Positions 28,610 through 37,477 of a stretch of 64,000 nt of DNA are shown here, piece after piece. The notes under the pieces were generated by a model, which saw nothing but the letters and a program-made list of their open reading frames with translations, was not told where the DNA came from and searched no databases. Within the stretch, counting starts at the first letter, position 1; the number at the start of each line of letters is the position of its first letter. This stretch comes from Duganella sp. sic0402. GTDB lineage: Bacteria; Pseudomonadota; Gammaproteobacteria; Burkholderiales; Burkholderiaceae_D. The stretch is from NCBI RefSeq assembly GCF_019219065.1, contig NZ_JAHUWK010000009.1:124001-188000 (forward strand). The letters run 5' to 3'. Position numbers and translations under genes: made by a program.

Positions 28610-30077
28610 GCTGTTACGCCGCCTTGTTGCCGCCACGCTGATCGCAGCGGGCGGCGTCGCCAACGCCACGCTGCCGGAACCGGTGGCGCAACTGATGCAG
28701 TCCTCGCGCATTCCGCAGGAAGCGGCCGGGGTGATCGTGCTGCGCGGCGACACGGTGCTGGTGTCGCATAATCCGCAGCTGAGCATGCAGCCGGCGTCGA
28801 CGATGAAGCTGTTTACCACCCTGGCGGCGCTGGAGCAGCTGGGACCGGCGTTCCGTGGCCGTACCGAATTCCGCAGCAACGCGGAAGTCATCAACGGCGT
28901 GCTGCAAGGCGACCTGATCCTGCTGGGCGGCGCCGACACCGACCTCAACGAAGACGCGCTGACACATATGCTGCAAGCGCTACGCAACCAGGGCATCCGC
29001 AAGATCAAGGGCGATATCGTGGTGGACCGGCTGCTGTTCGCGCCATCGCGGCCGGAAGTGGGTCAGCCACCGTTTGACGAATATCCATGGGCCTACTACA
29101 ACGTCATCCCCAATGCTGCGCTGATCAACACCAATCTGCTCAAGGTGGAAATGCGCTCCAGCGGCGACAAGGTCGCGCTGGTGATGATGCCGGAGATGGA
29201 AAAAGTCACCATCCGCTCAGAGATGAAGCTGACCGACGCCGCCTGCGCGACGTGGGAAAACGGCTGGCGCACACCCGACTTCACCCGCAAGGGCGAGCAG
29301 ATCGACGTAGTACTGCATGGCGCCTTCCCGAAAAACTGCAGCAAGTCCATCAGCATCAATGTGCTGGACAGCCAGGACTATCTGTCGCGCCTGCTGCTGG
29401 CCAAATGGCGGGAACTGGGCGGCAGCCTGAGCGGCGCAGTGCGCGAAGCCGTCGCTGCCGAGCCAGGCGCTGCGGCCGCACCGGTTCCACGTCTGCTGGC
29501 CGAGCACGTCTCCCGCTCGCTGCCGGAAGTGCTGCGCGACACCAACAAGCAATCCGACAACACCCTGGCACGCACCATCTTCCTCAGCCTCGGCAGCCTG
29601 GAAGCCGATCCCATGCTGGGCAGCAAACCACTGCCGGCCGATCCCGGCGGCGCCAGCACCCCGATGCGCGCCGAAACCGCCATCCGCGCCTGGCTGCAAC
29701 AGCACAACATCGACGGCAACGGCCTGGTGCTGGACAACGGTTCCGGCCTGTCGCGCAGCGAGCGCGCCACGCCGGCGCAACTGGCGGGCGTGCTGCAGGC
29801 GGGCCTGAAAAGCCTGTGGATGCCTGAGTTCCTGGCCAGCCTGCCGATCGCCGCCACCGACGGCACCATGCGCCGCCGGCTGAAGGAAAGTCCGGCCGCC
29901 CAGCGCGCGCGGCTGAAAACTGGTAGCCTGACAGGCGTCATCGCCATCGCCGGCTATGTGATGGACACCAACCGCCAGCCGTGTATCGTGGTGGCCATCC
30001 TCAACGACGAACACGTCGCCAACGGCGCCGGCCGCGCGGTGCTGGACGAGCTGGTCGACTGGGTGGCGCGGAACTAA
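28593..30077 (+). CDS. dacB: D-alanyl-D-alanine carboxypeptidase/endopeptidase (PBP4 type)
   Basis: 494-residue periplasmic class C penicillin-binding protein. The signal peptide begins MSSSTKLLRRLVAATLIAAGG. Catalytic motifs are STMK near residue 70, SDN (KQSDNTLAR) and KTG (LKTGSLTG). The PBP4 insertion domains account for the length. It trims or cleaves peptidoglycan peptides. The start lies inside the end of the SpmAB gene, so the two are translationally coupled. B. subtilis also pairs spmA and spmB with a dacB, although that enzyme belongs to another PBP class. Confidence 0.94.
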   Translation: MSSSTKLLRRLVAATLIAAGGVANATLPEPVAQLMQSSRIPQEAAGVIVLRGDTVLVSHNPQLSMQPASTMKLFTTLAALEQLGPAFRGRTEFRSNAEVINGVLQGDLILLGGADTDLNEDALTHMLQALRNQGIRKIKGDIVVDRLLFAPSRPEVGQPPFDEYPWAYYNVIPNAALINTNLLKVEMRSSGDKVALVMMPEMEKVTIRSEMKLTDAACATWENGWRTPDFTRKGEQIDVVLHGAFPKNCSKSISINVLDSQDYLSRLLLAKWRELGGSLSGAVREAVAAEPGAAAAPVPRLLAEHVSRSLPEVLRDTNKQSDNTLARTIFLSLGSLEADPMLGSKPLPADPGGASTPMRAETAIRAWLQQHNIDGNGLVLDNGSGLSRSERATPAQLAGVLQAGLKSLWMPEFLASLPIAATDGTMRRRLKESPAAQRARLKTGSLTGVIAIAGYVMDTNRQPCIVVAILNDEHVANGAGRAVLDELVDWVARN

Positions 30078-30088
30078 CAGGAGTCCAC

Positions 30089-31066
30089 ATGAAACAACGC
30101 GCATTAGGCAAACAAGGATTAACCGTTTCAGCCCAGGGCCTGGGCTGCATGGGCATGAGCAATGTCTACGGCAGTGCCGACGAAAGCGAATCGATTGCCA
30201 CCCTGCACCGCGCGATCGAACTTGGCGTCAACTTCTTCGACACCGCCGAAGTCTACGGCCCGTATCACAACGAGGAACTGCTGGGCCGCGCCTTTAATGG
30301 CCGCCGCAGCGAAGTGATCCTGGCGACCAAATTTGGCTTCGACATCCGCGACGGCGTGCGCAACGCCGTCACCAGCGATCCGGCGCACATCCGCGTAGCG
30401 GTCGAAGGTTCGCTGCGCCGGCTCGGCACCGACTACATCGACCTGCTGTACCAGCACCGCATCGATCCGAAAGTGCCGATTGAGGATGTGGTCGGCGTCA
30501 TGGGGGAGCTGGTCAAGGAGGGCAAGGTGCGCTACCTGGGCTTGTCCGAAGCGGGCGTGGCCAATATCCGCCGCGCGCACGCCGTCCATCCGATCAGCGC
30601 GCTGCAAAGCGAATACTCGCTGTGGGAGCGCAATCTGGAAGAAGAGATCATCCCGCTGCTGCGCGAACTGGGCATCGGCCTGGTGCCATTCAGCCCATTG
30701 GGACGCGGCTTCCTGGCCGGCACCGCCAAGCGCGCCGAAGAATACCCGCCGACCGACTTCCGCCACCAGGACCCGCGCATGCAGGGCGCCAACTTCGACG
30801 CCAATATGGCGGCGGCACAAACCGTGCGCGACCTGGCCGCCGCGCGCGGCCTCGCAGCCGGGCAGGTCGCACTGGCGTGGGTAATGCAGCAGGGCGACGA
30901 CATCGTCCCCATCCCCGGCACCCGCCGCCGCGCCAACCTCGAACAGAATGCCGCCGCCGCCGGCATCACCCTCAGCCCACAGGAAATCGCGACGCTGGAA
31001 AACGCGCTCAAACAAATCGCCGGCCCCCGCTACAACGCCGAACGCATGGCCACCGTCGACCGCTAA
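30089..31066 (+). CDS. Aldo/keto reductase
   Basis: 325-residue aldo/keto reductase. NFFDTAEVYGP holds the catalytic Asp/Tyr, ILATKFGF the lysine and LLYQHRIDP the histidine; IPGTRRRANLEQNAAAA is the NADPH-binding end. It resembles the YajO/AKR13-like subfamily acting on aldehydes. Separate ribosome binding site (CAGGAG), 11 nt after dacB, so it may be read through from that operon. Physiological substrate unknown. Confidence 0.92.
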   Translation: MKQRALGKQGLTVSAQGLGCMGMSNVYGSADESESIATLHRAIELGVNFFDTAEVYGPYHNEELLGRAFNGRRSEVILATKFGFDIRDGVRNAVTSDPAHIRVAVEGSLRRLGTDYIDLLYQHRIDPKVPIEDVVGVMGELVKEGKVRYLGLSEAGVANIRRAHAVHPISALQSEYSLWERNLEEEIIPLLRELGIGLVPFSPLGRGFLAGTAKRAEEYPPTDFRHQDPRMQGANFDANMAAAQTVRDLAAARGLAAGQVALAWVMQQGDDIVPIPGTRRRANLEQNAAAAGITLSPQEIATLENALKQIAGPRYNAERMATVDR

Positions 31067-31075
31067 AATCCGGGG

Positions 31076-31105
31076 TTGACCTTATTGCGACAAGTGTCGC
31101 ATAAT
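31076..31105 (+). promoter_or_regulatory. Promoter of the sensor-protease/ampC operon
   Basis: -35 TTGACC (31076-31081), 18-nt spacer, -10 CATAAT (31100-31105). Transcription would begin about 20 nt before the ATG at 31135. A perfect palindrome fills the spacer. Confidence 0.7.
31086..31101. promoter_or_regulatory. BlaI-like operator between -35 and -10
   Basis: TGCGACA-AG-TGTCGCA, perfect 7-bp arms with 2-nt spacer. The GACAnnTGTC core resembles the ACA/TGT dyads bound by BlaI/MecI/CopY repressors. It occupies the spacer of the operon promoter, where a bound repressor would block polymerase. No blaI gene is in the window, so the cognate protein is inferred. Confidence 0.65.
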
Positions 31106-31134
31106 GGTGGCAACAGTCGCACGCGGAGTTTTCC

Positions 31135-32883
31135 ATGGCCCTATCCAACATCTTTACCGGCATCGATCTGCTGGCTTTCCAGTTTCTGCTGGCCAGCGGC
31201 GGCTGCGTAGTCGCTGGCTTGGGCGTGTGGGGGGTGATGCGTTTGTGCCGCCGCTGGCTGCCGGGTGTCGCCGCGCAGCGTTCGGTATGGCTGCTGGGCC
31301 AGTGCACTGTGATCGCCACTTTCCTGCTGGTGCTGGCGCCGCAAAGTGAGCGCCTGCGTCTGCTGCCACCGATTGATATCGAGGATTTGGCGCCACAGCG
31401 CGCGCAGGCTGCGGCTAGCGTCCCCGCCGCAGCAAACATTGTTGTCCCGGAGTCCGAAGCCGCCGCTAGTCCGCGCGATTTACTGAACTACGCCGCCCTG
31501 GGCTGGCTTGCCATTTACATGCTGGGACTGGGTTATACGCTGCTGCACCTGCTGCATACGCGCCGCATGCTGAATGCGCTGGCCACCGCAGGCAGCATAA
31601 CCCGTGCGCAGCCGATGGATACCATCGAAGTCGACGCGCCCATCTCGCCGATGTTGTTTGGCCTGTTCCGTCCACGGCTGCTGTTGCCCCTGCATCTGCG
31701 CGGCTTCGACGCCGGCCAGCGCCAGCTGATCCTCGAACACGAACTGACACACTGGCGCCGCCGCGATCTGCAATGGGCCAGCGCCGGTATCCTGCTGCAA
31801 ACCCTGCTCTGGTTTAATCCCTTTATGCACCTGCTGCGCAAGCAGTTGGCGTGGGCGCAGGAACTGGGATGCGACCGCGATGTGCTGCAAGGCCGTCCGC
31901 AAGCGCAGCGCAAAGCCTACGCCGCCGCGCTGCTGGCGCAGCTCAAGTTACAGCAGGCGCCGATTACCACCGCACTCGCCTTCGGTAACGCCACGCCGGA
32001 CACGCTGGCCAGCCGCATCGCACTGATCCGCGATCCGCGCGGCGCGCTGCACAGCCGCTGGGCGCGCATCGCCGCCGTCGCCGGACTGACCGGCGTGCTG
32101 GCCATCAGCCTGGCGCTGCAACCATCGCTGGCGTCGCAAAACCTTCAGCCGCTGTCCTGCACCACGCTGATGGATGCCGCCACCGGCCAGCGCCTGCGCC
32201 ATGACGGCCAGTGCGACGCGCGCGCCACGCCGGCGTCCACCTTCAACATCGTGGTCAGCCTGATGGGCTACGACAGCGGCATCCTGGTCGACGAGCACAC
32301 GCCGGTCATGCAGTACAAACCGGGCTACGCCGACTGGAACGACAGCTGGCGCACCGATACCGATCCCACCAGCTGGATCATCAATTCCAACGTCTGGTTC
32401 GCGCAGAACGTCACCCGGCAACTGGGCGAGGCGCGCTTCCAGCGCTACATTGACGGCTTCGGCTACGGCAACCGCGATGTCTCCGGCGACCAGGGCAAGC
32501 AGAACGGCCTGACCATGTCGTGGATCGCCTCGTCGCTGAAGATTTCACCGGACGAGCAGCTGGACTTCCTGCGCAAGCTGGTCAACCGCGAGCTGCCGGT
32601 GTCCGCCAAGGCTTACGATATGACCGCCCGCATCATGCAACCGCGCACGCTGGCCAACGGCTGGACCATGCGCGGCAAGACCGGGACCTCCGCAGCAGTG
32701 CTGCCGGATGGCCGCGACGACAAGCAGCACCAATATGGCTGGTATGTCGGCTGGGCCACCAAGGGCGATCGCACCATTGTGTTCGCCCGCATGATGCTCG
32801 ACCAGCGACAGGAAACCTACGGCGGCGCGCGCGCCAGACAGGCATTCCTGAGCGAAGTCGCCACGCAACTCGATACGCTTTAA
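31135..32883 (+). CDS. BlaR1-like M56 metallopeptidase fused to a class D beta-lactamase-like sensor
   Basis: 582 residues. The N-terminal part has MecR1/BlaR1-type membrane segments and a zinc-peptidase motif HELTH (202-206) with a downstream acid in AQELGCDRD. After a further membrane segment (about 315-335) comes an OXA-type domain: SxV (S418-N-V), YGN (444-446) and KTG (515-517) are intact. The first motif reads STFN (368-371); the lysine that is carboxylated in class D enzymes and BlaR1 sensors is Asn, codon AAC. Acylation by beta-lactam is therefore uncertain, and hydrolysis unlikely. An operator-bearing promoter precedes it and ampC follows by 21 nt. Confidence 0.9.
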   Translation: MALSNIFTGIDLLAFQFLLASGGCVVAGLGVWGVMRLCRRWLPGVAAQRSVWLLGQCTVIATFLLVLAPQSERLRLLPPIDIEDLAPQRAQAAASVPAAANIVVPESEAAASPRDLLNYAALGWLAIYMLGLGYTLLHLLHTRRMLNALATAGSITRAQPMDTIEVDAPISPMLFGLFRPRLLLPLHLRGFDAGQRQLILEHELTHWRRRDLQWASAGILLQTLLWFNPFMHLLRKQLAWAQELGCDRDVLQGRPQAQRKAYAAALLAQLKLQQAPITTALAFGNATPDTLASRIALIRDPRGALHSRWARIAAVAGLTGVLAISLALQPSLASQNLQPLSCTTLMDAATGQRLRHDGQCDARATPASTFNIVVSLMGYDSGILVDEHTPVMQYKPGYADWNDSWRTDTDPTSWIINSNVWFAQNVTRQLGEARFQRYIDGFGYGNRDVSGDQGKQNGLTMSWIASSLKISPDEQLDFLRKLVNRELPVSAKAYDMTARIMQPRTLANGWTMRGKTGTSAAVLPDGRDDKQHQYGWYVGWATKGDRTIVFARMMLDQRQETYGGARARQAFLSEVATQLDTL

Positions 32884-32904
32884 CCCCCAACCAAAGGAGC
32901 TACC

Positions 32905-34050
32905 TTGTCCACACTGAGCCGCATGGCATTTGCCATCGCAGCGTGCTGCTGCACGTCTATCGCCGGCGCCGCCGACCTGCAAACCAGGGTCGATCAGGCC
33001 ATCAAGCCGATCATGAAGGAGTACGACGTACCGGGCATCGCCGTCGCTGTCACTGCCAACGGCAAGCTGTCCTATTTCAGCTACGGCGTCGCGTCGAAGG
33101 AGAGCGGTGCACCGGTCACCGAGAACACGCTGTTTGAACTGGGCTCGGTCAGCAAGACCTTCACCGCCACCATGGTCAGCTACGGTGTGGCGCAAGGCAA
33201 GCTGTCGCTGGACGATCATCCAAGCCGCTACATGCCGCAGCTGAAGGGCAGCGCCATCGACCAGGCCACAGTGCTCAACTTCGGCACCTACACCGCCGGC
33301 GGCCTGCCGCTGCAAGTGCCTGATGGCGTGCAGAACACCGAGCAAAGCATGCTGGCTTATCTGCGCAACTTCAAGCCGATCGCGGCGCCGGACAAGGTAC
33401 GCGTGTATTCGAATCCCAGCCTGGGCTTGTTTGGCCATGTCGCCAGCCTGGCGATGAAAACCAGCCAGGTGGATATACTGGAAAAGCAGATCCTGCCGAA
33501 ACTGGGCATGCGCAATACCTACCTGCTCATGCCGAAAAGTGCGCTGCCCAATTACGCCTGGGGCTATAACGCGGAGAACAAAGCCGTGCGCATGCGCGAC
33601 GATCTGTTCTCGGTGGAGGCTTACGGCGTGCGCTCCAGCAGCGCGGACCTGATCCGCTACGTGCAGGCCAATATCGATCCGAGCCAGCTGGAACCGACCG
33701 TGCGCCGCGCGATTGAAGGCACGCACATCGGCTATTTCAAGACCGGCGTAAATACGCAGGGCCTGGGCTGGGAACAATATCCTTACCCGGTGTCGCTGGC
33801 GCATCTACAGGAAGGTAATTCCAGCAAGATGAGCCGCGAGGTCAACCCGACCACGCGCCTGTCGCCGCCGCAGCCCGCGTCGGACAGCACCTGGTACAAC
33901 AAGACCGGCGCCACCGGTGGCTTCAGCTCCTATGTGGCGTTTGTGCCGGAGAAGAAAATCGGCATCGTGATTCTGGCCAACCGCAACTATCCTATCGCTG
34001 AACGTATCAAGGCTGCGTATTCGATTCTGGCTGGGTTGCAGGCGCAATAA
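32905..34050 (+). CDS. ampC: Class C (AmpC-type) beta-lactamase
   Basis: 381-residue serine beta-lactamase with signal peptide (about 1-22, ending AGA). Catalytic motifs: SVSK in FELGSVSKTF, YSN in RVYSNPSLGLFG and KTG in YNKTGATGGF. TYTAGGLPLQVPD and PNYAWGYN are class C hallmarks. The start is TTG 32905, 5 nt behind AAGGAG; the next ATG would cut the signal peptide. No ampR lies upstream; instead the gene is second in an operon with the BlaR1-like protein. The 3' end overlaps the convergent amidase gene by 44 nt. Substrate profile cannot be judged. Confidence 0.94.
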   Translation: MSTLSRMAFAIAACCCTSIAGAADLQTRVDQAIKPIMKEYDVPGIAVAVTANGKLSYFSYGVASKESGAPVTENTLFELGSVSKTFTATMVSYGVAQGKLSLDDHPSRYMPQLKGSAIDQATVLNFGTYTAGGLPLQVPDGVQNTEQSMLAYLRNFKPIAAPDKVRVYSNPSLGLFGHVASLAMKTSQVDILEKQILPKLGMRNTYLLMPKSALPNYAWGYNAENKAVRMRDDLFSVEAYGVRSSSADLIRYVQANIDPSQLEPTVRRAIEGTHIGYFKTGVNTQGLGWEQYPYPVSLAHLQEGNSSKMSREVNPTTRLSPPQPASDSTWYNKTGATGGFSSYVAFVPEKKIGIVILANRNYPIAERIKAAYSILAGLQAQ

Positions 34051-34846
34051 CCGGCAGCGGGGTGGTCAGCACATCGATCATCGCTGCCGTTTCCGCATCC
34101 GGCGTACCATCAAACAGCGACGGGCGGTACTTGGTCTGGAACACCGAGATCACATTGCGCGTTGCCTGATCCAGTTCGCCCGTTTGCGGCACCGCATAGC
34201 CAATCTCCGCCAGCTTGCGCTGGAACCAGATCACTTCCGGCAGCTGTTCCTGATAGCCGGGCATGCGCGCCACCACGCGGCTGGGCTCCGGCCATGGAAT
34301 CAGGCCGGCGTCCGCCAGCTGCTTCCACGGGAAGGCCGGGCCGGGATCCTGCTTGCGCTGCGGCGCGATGTCGTTGTGGCCAAGAATATTCCCCGGCGCG
34401 ATGTTGTAGCGCTTGACGATATCCTTCAACAGCAAAATCAGCTGATCGACCTGCGCCTGCTGGAACGGTGCGTACACCCGTCCCTGCGCCGTCTCCTTGA
34501 AGCCCGGATTCACAATCTCGATACCGATCGACGCGGCGTTGAGCTGGTTGTAAATCTTCCAGCTGCTCAGGCCCGCGTGATTCGACTGGCGCGACTCGTC
34601 CACCAGCGTGTAGAAGAACGGCGGATTGGTATCCGTCAGCAGGTAATGCGCGCTGACCTGCGTACCATGCGCCAGCGCGTTGATGGAGCGCGGCAGGTCG
34701 CTCACCGTGTAATGCAGGATCACATACTTGATGCGGTCACTCTGCGCGCGCGCAGTCAGCGAGTGATCGAAACGTGGCCCCTCCGGCGGTGCGGTGGCGC
34801 AGCCGGCCAGCAGGGCGGTCAAAGCGAGTAGCGGAACAATTTTCAT
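34007..34846 (-). CDS. AmiD-like N-acetylmuramoyl-L-alanine amidase lipoprotein
   Basis: 279 residues. The lipobox LLAGC (Cys16) marks an outer-membrane or periplasmic lipoprotein. An amidase_2 domain follows, with zinc ligands in VILHYTV and GHNDIAPQRKQDPGPAFPW, and then a peptidoglycan-binding domain (FQRKLAEIGYAVPQTGELDQATRNVISVFQ). It removes peptides from muropeptides; the lipoprotein form separates it from cytosolic AmpD. Last gene of the recycling operon; its end overlaps ampC. Confidence 0.92.
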   Translation of the reverse strand: MKIVPLLALTALLAGCATAPPEGPRFDHSLTARAQSDRIKYVILHYTVSDLPRSINALAHGTQVSAHYLLTDTNPPFFYTLVDESRQSNHAGLSSWKIYNQLNAASIGIEIVNPGFKETAQGRVYAPFQQAQVDQLILLLKDIVKRYNIAPGNILGHNDIAPQRKQDPGPAFPWKQLADAGLIPWPEPSRVVARMPGYQEQLPEVIWFQRKLAEIGYAVPQTGELDQATRNVISVFQTKYRPSLFDGTPDAETAAMIDVLTTPLPVIAPATQPESNTQP

Positions 34847-34864
34847 AAGCGTGTCAGCCTCGGT

Positions 34865-35764
34865 TCAATAATGAGAGTGTAGGGCAAGGCGCGCCGCCGC
34901 GTGATGCGCCAGCGTGTCCCGCTGCGTCAGCGATAACTCGGCGGGCAGCGCCGCGCGCATGCTTTGCGCGATCAGCGGATGCAGCTGCGCTGCACGTCCG
35001 CCCAGTATGATCGGACGTTCGCCGTAGCGGCCCACCAGCGCCAGCGCAATCCGCGCCAGCTCGGCGCCGGCCCGTTCCAGAATATTGCGTGCCACCGGAT
35101 CGGCATCCGCGCTGGAAGCCACCGCCAGCGCCAGGCTGCCGATCGCGCCGCGCTCCTGGCCATAAATGAATTGGCGCGACAGCGACCAATCGCTGCCGCC
35201 GATCTGCGCAAACACCGCGCGCGCCATGGCCGACTGCTGCCACACGCCCGGCTGCTCATCCTCCAGCCGCCAGATATGCCGCATGGCTTGGCGCGCGATC
35301 CAGAATCCGCCGCCGCCGTCATCCAGCGTCACGCCGCGTCCACCGGCGCGATGGAACTGGCCGTCGGCGTCTATCCACGCGGCGATGGAGCCTGTGCCGG
35401 CATACACCAGATAACCTTGGCCCGGCGCAAAGCTGTCCAGATACGCGATTTCCACATCGTTGCGCATGCTGATCGCGGTTGGCGCGATCTTCAGCACGTC
35501 GGCCAGCAATTGCGTGGCCTGCGTACTGGCACCGTCAAAGCCGGTCAGGCCGGCGCAGGCGCGCGCCGGCTGGCCCGCCGCCAGTACCTGCGACGCCAGC
35601 ATGGCGAAGATGCCGCGCACCGCGTCGCGGCCGGCGGCACTGTTCATCTGCGTGGCCGACATGCCGCCCACACTGCCCTCGGCCACAATGGCGCCTGATG
35701 CATCCGCCAGCGCCCAGCGGGTTTGCGTGCCGCCTGCATCTATGCCCAGACCGAGATCGCTCAT
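34865..35764 (-). CDS. BadF/BcrA-type amino sugar kinase (GlcNAc/MurNAc kinase-like)
   Basis: 299-residue sugar kinase of the ASKHA superfamily. The phosphate loop is GIDAGGTQTRWALAD, followed by ACAGLTGFDG, the adenosine region LVYAGTGSIAAW and GGRGVTLDDGGGGFWI. Related proteins phosphorylate N-acetylglucosamine and, in the MurK group, also N-acetylmuramic acid. In this operon, phosphorylation of MurNAc would deliver MurNAc-6-phosphate to MurQ; no AnmK-type anhydro-MurNAc kinase is present in the window. Starts 2 nt behind the glycosidase gene stop. Confidence 0.87.
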   Translation of the reverse strand: MSDLGLGIDAGGTQTRWALADASGAIVAEGSVGGMSATQMNSAAGRDAVRGIFAMLASQVLAAGQPARACAGLTGFDGASTQATQLLADVLKIAPTAISMRNDVEIAYLDSFAPGQGYLVYAGTGSIAAWIDADGQFHRAGGRGVTLDDGGGGFWIARQAMRHIWRLEDEQPGVWQQSAMARAVFAQIGGSDWSLSRQFIYGQERGAIGSLALAVASSADADPVARNILERAGAELARIALALVGRYGERPIILGGRAAQLHPLIAQSMRAALPAELSLTQRDTLAHHAAARLALHSHY

Positions 35765-35766
35765 CG

Positions 35767-37446
35767 TCAGCTCCGTGTATACACCTGGATGCGTTCACTT
35801 TCATTGCCGAGCCGGTCAACCGCACTGACCACCACCGCCTGTGCTGCGCCACCTGCGGCGTCATCCGCCAGCAGCAGCACCGGACGCGAAGCCGGCGCCA
35901 CCGCGAAGCGCCACTCGCTGCCATAGCGCGACCAGATCGCATAATGCGTCACCGGTTTGCCGGTGCCGGCGGACAGCTTCAGCGCCACGCCATTGCTGTC
36001 GCGCCGTGTCGATGCCTGCGGCGCGGCTGGTGCATCGGAACCCAGCCACGGCGTGGCCGGCGTCAGCGCGGCGGTTTGATAGGCCTGCGTTTTCAGCTGG
36101 TCGGTAATGCCCTTGCGGTTTTCCATCAGCGGCGCGATCGAGAAGTGCAGGTGGCCGCGCGCGCCGCTGCGGCTGCGCGTCACGCCGATCTGCTTGACGA
36201 TTTCTTCCGGCGCAAAGGACTTGATGCTGTTGTCGATACGGCTGGTGTACAAGCCTGGCCACACATGGCGCGCGCGGGTGTTCTGCGCCAGCCAGTAATC
36301 CAGCAGCACGTCGAAGGCTTGCGGGGCCTGCGCCACCGGCCAGTACAGCTGCGGCGCCAGGTAATCGAGCCAGCCGTTTTGCAGCCACAGTTCGGCGTCC
36401 GCATACAGCTTGTCGTACTGGCTGAAACCGATGATGCCGGCCGGGCGGCGGTCCGGACGGCCGATGCCGAAGGGGCTGATGCCGAAGCGCACCCACGACT
36501 TCTGCTTGCGGATACCCATATACATCGCTTCGATCAGCGAATTGACGTTCTGCCGGCGCCAGTGCGGGCGGTCCAGCGTACCGCCTTCCAGCAGATAGCG
36601 CTGCCACGACGGCTGGTCCGGGAATTCCAGCTCCTGCCGCGCGCCACCGACGCCGCCATCCAGCGCCACGCCTTCCGGCCCGGCCGCATTCGGCGTATCG
36701 ATCGGATAGGGATAGAAATAATCGTCGATGTGCACGCCGTCGATGTCATAGCGGCGCACCACATCCAGCACCACGTCCAGCGTGTGCTGCGAGGCGGCGG
36801 CTTCGCCCGGGTCCATCCACAGATAGCGGCCATAGGATTTGACGACTTCCGGTTGCTTGCGGCCGATATGGCTGGTGGCCAGCGGCGTCTTGGCGGTGGC
36901 GTGGCGCGCGCGGTAGGGATTGAACCACGCATGCAGCTCCAGCCCGCGCGCGTGCGCCTGTTCGATCCAGAACTGCAACGGGTCCCACGGCTGCGCCGGC
37001 GGACGGCCCTGCTGGCCGGTGAGGAATTCTGACCACGGCTCCAGCTCGGATGGATAAATCGCATCCGCGCTCGGGCGCACTTGCAGCACGATGGCGTTCA
37101 GGTTCAGTGCCTTGGCGCGGTCGAGGATGGCGAGGGCTTCGGTCTGCTGCTTGGCCGTGCTCAGGTTGCTGCGGCTGGGCCAGTCGATATTGGCCACGGT
37201 CGATACCCAGGCGGCGCGGAATTCGCGCGGTGCAGGGGGTGGCATGCGCGGGTCGGCCATTGCCGGCGCCATGGCCTGGCCGCCCGGCTGTGGGCGGGCC
37301 GATGGTTGCGGCGATGGCGGCACCGTGCCAGATTCCGGCACAGGTGCGGTCGGCGTACTGGAACATCCTTCAAGCAGCGCCGCCAGACCAGCCGCCATGC
37401 CGGCCGACAGGGTCAGCCGCTTCTTCGCATTAAGAACCAAAACCAT
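35767..37446 (-). CDS. DigH/YddW-like glycosyl hydrolase (GHL10) lipoprotein
   Basis: 559 residues. An N-terminal lipoprotein-type signal ends LLEGC (Cys28), followed by a Pro-rich linker (about 30-75) and a GHL10 barrel: REFRAAWVSTVANIDWPS, LNAIVLQVRPSADAIYPSELEPWS, DGVHIDDYFYPYP and FGISPFGIGRP. E. coli DigH cleaves denuded peptidoglycan glycan strands, which fits the operon. ATG 37446 directly abuts GGAG; the in-frame TTG at 37440 has better spacing (6 nt) and may be the real start. The C-terminal 90 residues look like a beta-sandwich. Confidence 0.9.
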   Translation of the reverse strand: MVLVLNAKKRLTLSAGMAAGLAALLEGCSSTPTAPVPESGTVPPSPQPSARPQPGGQAMAPAMADPRMPPPAPREFRAAWVSTVANIDWPSRSNLSTAKQQTEALAILDRAKALNLNAIVLQVRPSADAIYPSELEPWSEFLTGQQGRPPAQPWDPLQFWIEQAHARGLELHAWFNPYRARHATAKTPLATSHIGRKQPEVVKSYGRYLWMDPGEAAASQHTLDVVLDVVRRYDIDGVHIDDYFYPYPIDTPNAAGPEGVALDGGVGGARQELEFPDQPSWQRYLLEGGTLDRPHWRRQNVNSLIEAMYMGIRKQKSWVRFGISPFGIGRPDRRPAGIIGFSQYDKLYADAELWLQNGWLDYLAPQLYWPVAQAPQAFDVLLDYWLAQNTRARHVWPGLYTSRIDNSIKSFAPEEIVKQIGVTRSRSGARGHLHFSIAPLMENRKGITDQLKTQAYQTAALTPATPWLGSDAPAAPQASTRRDSNGVALKLSAGTGKPVTHYAIWSRYGSEWRFAVAPASRPVLLLADDAAGGAAQAVVVSAVDRLGNESERIQVYTRS

Positions 37447-37477
37447 CTCCGAATCAGTAGAGACCGTATTGTAATGG

